This document shows positions 1-5,312 of a stretch of DNA of 5,312 nucleotides, piece after piece. The number at the start of each line of letters is the position of its first letter. Within the stretch, counting starts at the first letter, position 1. The stretch spans positions 1-5,312 of the forward strand of contig JAAURO010000153.1 of the NCBI GenBank assembly GCA_012032215.1, in the 5' to 3' direction. Position numbers and translations under genes: made by a program. The stretch comes from Limnobacter sp. Its GTDB lineage: Bacteria; Pseudomonadota; Gammaproteobacteria; Burkholderiales; Burkholderiaceae_B. The notes beneath the pieces are model-generated. The model saw only the letters and a program-made list of their open reading frames with translations, was not told the origin of the DNA and did no database searches.

Positions 1-27
1 AAGCTGTTCAATGGTCATGCTTTGCAT
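1..27 (-). CDS. Start of an unidentified minus-strand gene (9 codons, runs off the left edge)
   Basis: Reading leftward from an ATG at 27-25 gives MQSMTIEQL with no stop before the window edge. A second in-frame ATG lies at 18-16. The first ATG is preferred because a purine-rich AAGGGG (34-39 on the minus strand) precedes it by 6 nt, which is good Shine-Dalgarno spacing; the second would be about 15 nt away. It lies 155 nt downstream of the aldehyde dehydrogenase in the same orientation, so it could be a further member of the catabolic group (hydrolase, regulator or transporter) or an unrelated gene with its own promoter. Nine residues are too few to name a family, and the reading frame itself is an inference from start codon plus ribosome binding site. 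Confidence 0.42.
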
Positions 28-62
28 GATTCACCCCTTATAGAATGACGTTAACAAGGATA

Positions 63-91
63 ATCGTACACGTCTCCTATAGAATATGCAA
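63..91 (-). promoter_or_regulatory. Possible sigma70-type promoter for the partial left-edge gene
   Basis: On the minus strand TTGCAT (91-86) and TACGAT (68-63) are separated by exactly 17 nt. They match the -35 consensus at 3 of 6 and the -10 consensus at 4 of 6 positions. Transcription would begin near 56 and leave a leader of about 29 nt before the ATG at 27, with AAGGGG as ribosome binding site. Two copies of TATAGAAT (plus strand, 39-46 and 78-85) lie 39 bp apart, one in the spacer and one in the leader. They could be a protein-binding pair, but this is speculative. Confidence 0.3.
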
Positions 92-113
92 AAAATTGTC
101 GGCCGAAAGCCAC
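90..113 (-). terminator. Weak candidate terminator after the aldehyde dehydrogenase
   Basis: On the minus strand a short imperfect stem (GTGGC pairing with GCCGAC across a TTTCG loop, one bulge) is followed by AATTTTTT. The T-run fits an intrinsic terminator, but the stem is only about 5 bp with a bulge, and it overlaps the proposed -35 of the next gene. It may only attenuate transcription. The remainder of the gap (114-182) is an AT-rich tract with a small palindrome, ATAATTAT, at 164-171 and nothing else recognisable. Confidence 0.22.
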
Positions 114-182
114 ACCCCAAGTGCCAGGGCAAAAAAGCAGAACAGCAACACCTATGCCATAATATAATTATTAAGCTATAAA

Positions 183-1547
183 CTACCCCACCCACACCTG
201 CTTCACATTCACAAATTCCCGAATGCCGTGTGGCCCAAGTTCGCGGCCATAGCCCGATTGTTTAACGCCGCCACTGGGCAGGCGCGGGTCGGTTTTCACA
301 ATGCCGTTGATTGCCACTTGGCCGGCCACCAGGTGCCGCGCTGCGTGTTCTGCCTTTTCCGGGCTGGCGGTCCAAATGCTGGCACCCAGGCCGTAATCGG
401 TTTGGTTGGCCAGTTGCATGGCGTGTGTAAAGTTGTCTACTGGGGTTAGGCACATCACGGGGCCGAAGGTCTCTTCTTCAAAGGCGCACATGCCGGGCTG
501 CACATCGGTGAGCAGGGTGGGTGGGTACAAAAACCCCGGGCCGTTTGGCAGGGTTCCGCCCAGCAGGCATTTGGCTCCGGCGGCAATGGTTTGCTGCACT
601 TGGCGGTGCAGATTGTCGCGCAGGTCCTGGCGGGCCAAGGGGCCTATATCGGTGTCGGGTTTAAGCGGGTCGCCCAGTGTGAGTTTTTCCAGCCGGGTTT
701 GCAGCAGGGTGGTGAATTGCGCGTATACAGGGGCTTCTATCAGAATACGTTTGGCGGCAATGCAGCTTTGCCCGGCGTTGATAATCCGCGAGAGGGTAAC
801 CACATCAGCCGCTTTTTCCAGGTTCGCATCGGCCAATACAATGCAGGGGTCAGACCCACCCAGCTCTAGAACGGCAGGCTTAAGCTGCTCGGCGGCGGCA
901 ATGGCCACGCGTCTTCCAGAGGCGCTGCTGCCCGTAAACGACACCGCCTGCACGCGTTTGTCGGCAATGGCGGCTTGCACCAGGTGGTTGGGCAGGGGCA
1001 GGTTTTCTACCACGTGGTGCGGCAGCGCTGCTGCCTCTATGGCGTCGGCCAGCGCTTTGGCGCAGCCGGGCACGTGTGGGTCGTGCTTAAGCAGGCAGGT
1101 ATTGCCCGCCATCAGTGCGGGCGCTAAAAAACGAAACGCCAGCCACAGGGGCGCGTTCCAGGGTAAAATGCCCAACACCACGCCCAGCGGTTGGTATTCT
1201 ACATAGCTTGAACTGGCGTCCGATTGCAGGTTTTGTCGCGCCAGAAACTGTTCGGCCTGGTCGGCGTAGTAATCGGCGCAAAAGGCCGATTTTTCCACTT
1301 CGAGGCCGCCTTCTTTCACGGGTTTTCCCATTTCTTGCGCCATCAATTCGGTAAGCACGGGTTTTTGGCGGCGCAGTTCGGTGGCAAGCCTGCGCAGGGC
1401 GTCGCCGCGTGCTTTAAAACTGTGGGCAGACCATTCCGGGAAGGCCATTTGGGCAAGGCCGATGCGGTGGTGCAATTCGGCTTCGTTGTCAATAGATTCG
1501 TATCCTGCAAGTTCTTTGCCCGTGTAGGGGTTAATGGGTATCAGCAT
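183..1547 (-). CDS. NAD(P)-dependent semialdehyde dehydrogenase, YneI/Sad-like (aldehyde dehydrogenase superfamily)
   Basis: A complete 454-residue cytoplasmic aldehyde dehydrogenase that oxidises an acid semialdehyde (succinate or aspartate semialdehyde) to the carboxylate with NAD+ or NADP+. Visible catalytic elements: PWN with Asn131, cofactor-side Lys154 in LLKHDP, FTGS at 204-207, general-base Glu228 in LELGGSDP, nucleophile Cys262 in NAGQSCIAAKR, and Glu359 in EEETFGPV. The N-terminal INPYTGKEL, the LELGGSDP block and the length resemble E. coli YneI (Sad, about 462 aa) more than the longer GabD type. The ATG at 1547 has GGTGA 6 nt upstream and lies inside the 3' end of the hydrolase gene (17-nt overlap), so translational coupling is likely. 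As last enzyme of the operon it should consume the semialdehyde made by the aminotransferase: aspartate semialdehyde in an ectoine route (DoeC/Ssd role) or succinate semialdehyde in a GABA-type route. The family is secure; the substrate is inferred. Confidence 0.93.
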   Translation of the reverse strand: MLIPINPYTGKELAGYESIDNEAELHHRIGLAQMAFPEWSAHSFKARGDALRRLATELRRQKPVLTELMAQEMGKPVKEGGLEVEKSAFCADYYADQAEQFLARQNLQSDASSSYVEYQPLGVVLGILPWNAPLWLAFRFLAPALMAGNTCLLKHDPHVPGCAKALADAIEAAALPHHVVENLPLPNHLVQAAIADKRVQAVSFTGSSASGRRVAIAAAEQLKPAVLELGGSDPCIVLADANLEKAADVVTLSRIINAGQSCIAAKRILIEAPVYAQFTTLLQTRLEKLTLGDPLKPDTDIGPLARQDLRDNLHRQVQQTIAAGAKCLLGGTLPNGPGFLYPPTLLTDVQPGMCAFEEETFGPVMCLTPVDNFTHAMQLANQTDYGLGASIWTASPEKAEHAARHLVAGQVAINGIVKTDPRLPSGGVKQSGYGRELGPHGIREFVNVKQVWVG

Positions 1548-2709
1548 AGGGTTTCACCACAAAGTCTTTTTCGAAGTTGAAGAAAGATTCACAGCCATCG
1601 TCTGTGAGATAAATCGTGTCTGAAATGCCGCAGGTTTTGTTGCCATCTACCGCCCACATCCAGGGAATGACGTGGAAGGTCATGCCTTTTTCCAGAATGG
1701 TGGAGTCGCCTTGCTTGAGGCTTAAAATATACCCCTCGTCCCAACTGGGTGGAAAAGCAATGCCAATTGAATAGCCAGATCGGGTAATTAATTCAGCGCC
1801 CACGTCGTTTTCGGAAATGATGTTGCGAATCAGGTTGTCTACGTCTGAAACAGTCATGCCGGGTTGAATGGTGTTGTGCATGACGGTAAGCGCCAGCTTC
1901 ATGCGTTCTTGGGCTTTGTACATGGAATCGGGCATATCGCCCAAATACACCGTGCGCATCATGGCGGTGTGGTAGCGGCGGTAGCAGCCACCTACCTCCA
2001 GAAACACGTGCTCTTCGGGTTGCACTTTGCGGCCTTCCCACGTTGCATGGCCAATGAGTGTGCGCGGCCCGCTGGTCACATAAGGCATGACGGCCGGTGG
2101 CTCCCCTCCCGCTGCAAACATGGCCTGGCTAATAGCACCGCCAATTTCGTTTTCAGTAACACCTGGGTGGCAGGCTTCGATGCCTGCTTTCATGCCTGCC
2201 TCGGTAGCACGTGCGGCAATGCGCATAATGTCTATTTCGTATTTGCTTTTGCAGCGGCGGCCTTGTTCCACAATGCCAAAACAATCCAGCAGCTTGGCTT
2301 TTTTCAGGGTGGTGTGAATGCGATCTTGTTGGTAGGCTGGAAAAAAGTAGCTGTTTCGTTCGTAGCCAATGCGTTTGTCCCACAAGCCAAATTCCCGAAT
2401 GGCGTCGACCAGCATTTGAATGGCATCGCCGGTGTCGGGAAAAGGGCGGGTCAGCTCTACCCACGTGCGGTGTATAACGTTCGACTCTTCCAGCACGCGG
2501 GTAATCATGAAGGATTCTGATTCCAACGGCACCACCAGTGCCTGAAAAAAACTGTAGCCCGTGGTTTGGTAATCCGTGAGGTACATGATGTTTTCGGGGT
2601 CGGTAATCACCACTGCGTCCAGTTTGCGGTGGGCTATGCGGGTGCGCAGCTCGGTCAATCGTCGCTCGTACTCCTCAAACGGAAAGGTCATGTCATCGCG
2701 TTTTCTCAT
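1531..2709 (-). CDS. M24-family creatinase/ectoine-hydrolase-like protein (DoeA/EutD-like)
   Basis: A 392-residue two-domain 'pita-bread' M24 protein: a creatinase N-domain at about 10-150 and the M24 fold at about 155-385, close to the 390-400 aa of DoeA/EutD. The start chosen is ATG at 2709. It overlaps the upstream stop as ATGA and has AAGGA 8 nt before it. An in-frame ATG at 2751 would add 14 residues inside the aminotransferase gene without need. Features include His221 (GHATW), a creatinase/DoeA-like YRRYHTAMMRTVYLG segment at 243-257, GYSIGIAFPPSW at 312-323, and GMTFHVIPWMW at 342-352 with His346. The Asp/Asp/Glu metal ligands of true aminopeptidases P are not retained, which argues for a metal-independent C-N hydrolase rather than a peptidase. 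Known relatives open the ectoine ring to N-acetyl-diaminobutyrate or cleave creatine. The N-terminal segment MYLTDYQTTGYSFF differs from the WLTGYDGWSFY that I remember for canonical DoeA, so ectoine as substrate is probable but not certain. Confidence 0.88.
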   Translation of the reverse strand: MRKRDDMTFPFEEYERRLTELRTRIAHRKLDAVVITDPENIMYLTDYQTTGYSFFQALVVPLESESFMITRVLEESNVIHRTWVELTRPFPDTGDAIQMLVDAIREFGLWDKRIGYERNSYFFPAYQQDRIHTTLKKAKLLDCFGIVEQGRRCKSKYEIDIMRIAARATEAGMKAGIEACHPGVTENEIGGAISQAMFAAGGEPPAVMPYVTSGPRTLIGHATWEGRKVQPEEHVFLEVGGCYRRYHTAMMRTVYLGDMPDSMYKAQERMKLALTVMHNTIQPGMTVSDVDNLIRNIISENDVGAELITRSGYSIGIAFPPSWDEGYILSLKQGDSTILEKGMTFHVIPWMWAVDGNKTCGISDTIYLTDDGCESFFNFEKDFVVKPYADTH

Positions 2710-3992
2710 GCGGCATTTCCTTGTGTTGTTGCCAGGGCGGCTTGGGTGCATTTCACCAGAATGCTCAAGCCCTGCCGAAGATCAGGCTCTGGAATGGTGA
2801 GCGGCGGAATGACTTTCAGCACTCGCCCGCCCGTGCCGCAACTGGCTACAATCAAGCCCTTTTCAAAGCAGTCGGCCACAATGGCTTTGGACAAATCGGT
2901 GTTGCCTACGTCTAGCCCCACAATCATGCCTTTGCCGCGCACTTGCACATTGGGCAGCGTTTTTTCCAAGGGTTCAAGCGCTTCACGAATCAGAACCGCG
3001 TTGTGTTTTACCTGGTTCATGAGGTCGCTGTTTTCGTAATAACGCAGCGCCTCGCGCCCTGCCACAAACGACAGGTTCTGCCCCCGGAAGGTGCCGGTGT
3101 GTTCGCCGGGGCTCCAGTGCTTGTCGTGCTCGGGCTTGACCAGATTAAGCGCCATGGGCGTGCCCATTCCGCCAATGCCTTTTGCCAGGCAGACCACATC
3201 GGGATTTATTCCCAGTTCATCAAAACTGAAAAAAGTGCCAGTGCGCCCGCAGCCCACTTGAATGTCGTCCACGATAAGCAACGCCCCCACTTTGTGTGCC
3301 AAAGCAGCCAGCTTTTGCAGCCAGGCTTTGCTGGCGACGTTCACGCCCCCTTCGGCCTGAATGGTTTCGACCAGAAAAGCGGCGGGTGGTTTAAAGCTGC
3401 TGGAAGGGTCGGCATAGCGTGCTCCCAGCGCATCCAGGGCTGCGGGCCCACACCCCATGTTGCAACCCATGCACAGTTTTTCGCAACCAAAAGGCAAATG
3501 CGTGACGTTGGCCAGTTCTACACCCGCAGCATTGCGGAAGTACGTGTTGGCGGTGGCTGCCAACGATCCAAGCGTCATGCCATGAAAACCCTTGGTAAAC
3601 GCCACTACTTCGGCGCGCCCGGTCGAGCGGCGTGCAATTTTTAGCGCCGCCTCTACGGAATTGGTGCCCGTTGGGCCCATAAACTGCAGCTTGTGTGTCA
3701 TGCCACGGGGTTTAAGAACAGTGTCTACAAACGCTTGAATGAACTCGCCTTTGGCGCGTGAAGCCATGTCCAGTGAATGCGTAACCCCATTGCTTTGCAG
3801 GTAATGAATCATTGCCTGTTTCATACGCGGATTGTTGTGGCCGTAATTGAGGACGCCTGCGCCCGCGAAAAAATCAATGTACTGTTTGCCGTTGATGTCG
3901 GTTTGTCTGGCATTTTCTGCGGTGTCGAACACCACAGGGTAAACTCGGCTGTAACCGCGAATGGCGGACTCGTGTTGTTCAAAAACTTCCAT
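2706..3992 (-). CDS. Class III PLP aminotransferase, EctB/DoeD-like (diaminobutyrate--2-oxoglutarate type)
   Basis: A complete 428-residue fold-type I aminotransferase, close to the usual EctB length of about 420. From ATG 3992 the order is: substrate-entry segment FFAGAGVLNYGHNNP (41-55), PLP-phosphate loop GPTGTNSVEAA (106-116), FHG (136-138), pyridine-nitrogen Asp242 in VDDIQVGCGRTG, Schiff-base Lys271 in CLAKGIGGMG, and GEHTGTFRGQN (296-306). These are the signatures of EctB/DoeD, which move the gamma-amino group between 2,4-diaminobutyrate and 2-oxoglutarate/glutamate; GABA is a chemically similar substrate. The start at 3992 is preferred over ATG 4013 because AGGAG (4000-4004) sits 7 nt upstream and the N-terminus MEVFEQHESAIRGYSR aligns with EctB. 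An odd four-cysteine patch (Cys170, 174, 177, 181) follows HLPFG. Without EctA and EctC beside it, and with a DoeA-like hydrolase and a dehydrogenase after it, a catabolic DoeD role fits better than ectoine synthesis. Confidence 0.92.
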   Translation of the reverse strand: MEVFEQHESAIRGYSRVYPVVFDTAENARQTDINGKQYIDFFAGAGVLNYGHNNPRMKQAMIHYLQSNGVTHSLDMASRAKGEFIQAFVDTVLKPRGMTHKLQFMGPTGTNSVEAALKIARRSTGRAEVVAFTKGFHGMTLGSLAATANTYFRNAAGVELANVTHLPFGCEKLCMGCNMGCGPAALDALGARYADPSSSFKPPAAFLVETIQAEGGVNVASKAWLQKLAALAHKVGALLIVDDIQVGCGRTGTFFSFDELGINPDVVCLAKGIGGMGTPMALNLVKPEHDKHWSPGEHTGTFRGQNLSFVAGREALRYYENSDLMNQVKHNAVLIREALEPLEKTLPNVQVRGKGMIVGLDVGNTDLSKAIVADCFEKGLIVASCGTGGRVLKVIPPLTIPEPDLRQGLSILVKCTQAALATTQGNAA

Positions 3993-3999
3993 GCAGGAT

Positions 4000-4004
4000 C
4001 TCCT
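4000..4004 (-). promoter_or_regulatory. Ribosome binding site that fixes the aminotransferase start
   Basis: AGGAG on the minus strand lies 7 nt before the ATG at 3992. This strong Shine-Dalgarno match decides in favour of the internal start over the ATG at 4013. Confidence 0.75.
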
Positions 4005-4042
4005 GTGAAACAAGGTTGCTGGTGTTTTTTGTTTAGCTGGGT

Positions 4043-4048
4043 TTTATA
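4043..4048 (-). promoter_or_regulatory. Candidate -10 element for the catabolic operon
   Basis: TATAAA on the minus strand lies about 50 nt before the aminotransferase ATG. The hexamer 17 nt upstream (TCTCCC) is a poor -35, while a TTGCAT at 4077-4072 is too far away (23 nt) for a normal spacer. If this is the promoter, it is probably weak or activator-dependent, which would suit a substrate-induced operon. This is an inference from one hexamer. Confidence 0.3.
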
Positions 4049-4134
4049 AGGGTGACGCAAAATGGGGGAGAATGCAAAAACCGAAAGCGCCCTCCCTCAC
4101 ACCCACTGACCAACCACCGAGGTTTCACACCGTT

Positions 4135-4140
4135 TATAAT
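4135..4140 (+). promoter_or_regulatory. Probable -10 element of the valS promoter
   Basis: A perfect TATAAT lies 32 nt before the valS ATG on the plus strand, so the transcript would start near 4147 with a short leader of about 26 nt. No good -35 is visible: the positions 17-18 nt upstream read AACCAC or CAACCA. The ribosome binding site of valS is also weak, with no AGGAG-like run between 4150 and 4172. The divergent gap 3993-4172 holds this element and the opposing operon -10, and I see no gene or RNA in it. Confidence 0.45.
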
Positions 4141-4172
4141 GCAAGGTTTACCCTTCCAGACAGCCTGCCACC

Positions 4173-5312
4173 ATGACGCTAGCAAAACACTTCGACCCGA
4201 CAGACATTGAATCACGCTGGGGACCGGCCTGGGAAAACAGGGGCTTGCGCAAGCCGCGCTGCAAGAAGGAAAACCCGATTTCTGCATTCAGTTGCCGCCA
4301 CCCAACGTAACTGGCACGCTGCACATGGGCCATGCTTTTAACCAAACCATCATGGATGGCCTAACCGCTACCACCGCATGCGGGGGTTTAATACCCTGTG
4401 GCAACCCGGCACCGACCACGCCGGGATTGCCACACAAATGTCGTGGAACGGCAACTGGCAGCGCAGGGCATAACGCGCCACGCGCTTGGCCGCGATGCAT
4501 TTGTCGAAAAAATCTGGGGGTGGAAGCAGGAATCGGGCGGTAAAATCAGTGCGCAAATGCGCCGTATGGGCGCCAGCGTAGACTGGTCGCGCGAGTATTT
4601 CACCATGATGCCGCATGTTCAAAAGCGGTCACCGAGGTGTTTGTGCGTCTGTACGAGCAGGGGCTGATTTACCGTGGCAAGCGTTTGGTGAATTGGGATC
4701 CGGTTTTAAAAACAGCGGTCTCTGATCTGGAAGTGGAAAGCACCGAAACTGAAGGTAGCCTGTGGGAAATTCATTACCCCCTGGTGCTTGCTGACACCCA
4801 AAGGGGCCTGACCCAACTCACCGTGGCCACCACCCGGCCCGAAACCCTGCTGGGCGATGTGGCCGTCATGGTGCATCCTGAAGACGAACGTTATTCCCAT
4901 CTGATTGGCCAAAAAGTACGGCTTCCACTGTGCAACCGCGAACTGCCGATTGTTGCCGACGATTATGTAGACAAAACCTTTGGCACGGGCGTGGTTAAAG
5001 TGACACCCGCGCACGACTTCAACGACTATGCCGTGGGGCAGCGCCACAATTTGCCGCAAATCACGATTCTCAGCCTGGATGCACACATTCTTGAAGGCGA
5101 ACACGCCGATACACTGGGCATTCCAAAAACGCTGCAGGGCTGGATCGTTCGAGGCGCGCCAAAAATCCTGGAACAGTTACAAACAGCCGGCTTGCTGGGC
5201 TCCATTAAAAAGCACACCCTGATGGTACCCAAAGGCGACCGCACGGGTTCAGTCATTGAGCCCCTGCTCACCGACCAGTGGTTTGTAGCCATGAGCAAAC
5301 CCGTTGCCGGCG
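4173..5312 (+). CDS. valS: Valine--tRNA ligase, N-terminal part, frameshifted as sequenced, runs off the right edge
   Basis: Charges tRNA(Val) with valine in the cytoplasm and hydrolyses mischarged Thr-tRNA(Val) in its CP1 editing domain. ATG 4173 begins [16 protein letters not shown], a typical proteobacterial ValRS N-terminus. After frame correction about 382 of roughly 950 residues are present: [13 protein letters not shown] with the class I HIGH motif at about 51-54, [36 protein letters not shown], then editing-domain motifs [12 protein letters not shown] (about 219-230) and [12 protein letters not shown] (about 279-290), and finally [16 protein letters not shown] at the edge. The uncorrected frame from 4173 stops after about 43 codons. 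Single missing bases are needed near 4240, 4365, 4440 and 4621, plus a self-cancelling set of three near 5137, 5148 and 5161. Each restores a conserved ValRS motif. The gene is normally essential, so sequence error is more likely than a true pseudogene, although a decayed second copy cannot be excluded. It is divergent from the catabolic operon and unrelated to it in function. Confidence 0.93.

Noticed and set aside
406..1206. Long plus-strand open frame opposite the aldehyde dehydrogenase
   Set aside because: It has no recognisable domain, is rich in Ser/Arg/Cys as expected for an antisense shadow of GC-biased codons, and the opposite strand encodes a full catalytic ALDH.
1864..2520. Plus-strand open frame of about 218 codons opposite the M24 gene
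   Set aside because: Antisense shadow of a well-supported M24 protein, with no family resemblance or good ribosome binding site.
2710..2751. Upstream ATG at 2751 as the M24 start
   Set aside because: It would extend 46 nt into the aminotransferase gene, whereas ATG 2709 has a good ribosome binding site and a classic ATGA overlap with the upstream stop.
2943..3644. Plus-strand open frame of about 233 codons opposite the aminotransferase
   Set aside because: Antisense shadow; the minus strand carries all the PLP-enzyme motifs.
2706..3992. Aminotransferase as part of an ectoine biosynthesis ectABC operon
   Set aside because: No EctA acetyltransferase or EctC synthase flanks it. The neighbours are a hydrolase and a dehydrogenase, which fit degradation.
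3993..4172. Riboswitch or T-box leader before valS
   Set aside because: The predicted leader is only about 26 nt, with no T-box sequence, specifier stem or terminator.
4173..4304. A stand-alone small protein of about 43 codons at the start of valS
   Set aside because: Its first 24 residues are the ValRS N-terminus and the rest is out of frame; one missing base explains it.
4033..4622. Several short minus-strand open frames across the valS 5' region
   Set aside because: They lie opposite clear ValRS coding sequence and have no recognisable content. They look prominent only because the valS frame is interrupted here.
1..5312. CRISPR array, insertion sequence, tRNA or rRNA gene
   Set aside because: No regularly spaced repeats, transposase motifs, terminal inverted repeats or tRNA-like cloverleaf were seen on either strand.

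Overview
The window looks like a chromosomal fragment from a Gram-negative proteobacterium, most likely a betaproteobacterium (Burkholderiales). This is judged only from the style of the ValRS, EctB-like and YneI-like protein sequences and a moderately GC-rich composition, so the assignment is tentative. It holds a tight three-gene catabolic operon on the minus strand, transcribed right to left, and the start of a divergent housekeeping gene, valS, on the plus strand.

Minus-strand operon, in transcription order: (1) an EctB/DoeD-like class III PLP aminotransferase (2706-3992), which acts on the terminal amino group of a diamino or omega-amino acid; (2) a creatinase/ectoine-hydrolase-like (DoeA/EutD-like) M24 hydrolase (1531-2709); (3) a YneI/Sad-like NAD(P)-dependent semialdehyde dehydrogenase (183-1547). 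The first junction is an ATGA stop/start overlap of 4 nt and the second an overlap of 17 nt, so translational coupling is likely. The combination resembles the ectoine-degradation module: ring opening, deamination of 2,4-diaminobutyrate to aspartate semialdehyde, then oxidation to aspartate. No DoeB-type deacetylase, ectoine transporter or DoeX/AsnC regulator lies in the window, so the substrate is not settled.

Left edge (1-182): a 155-nt gap follows the dehydrogenase. It contains a weak hairpin with a T-run and a possible promoter. After it come nine codons of a further minus-strand gene that leaves the window.

Right side: a 180-nt divergent intergenic region (3993-4172) has a perfect TATAAT for valS and a TATAAA-type -10 facing the operon. 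The valS 5' part (4173-5312) is clearly recognisable, but as sequenced it is broken by seven apparent single-base deletions, nearly all in short homopolymer runs. Four shift the frame and are resolved only by changing frame. Three more within about 30 nt cancel each other. The three minus-strand genes show no such damage. Local sequence error in an essential gene is the leading explanation.
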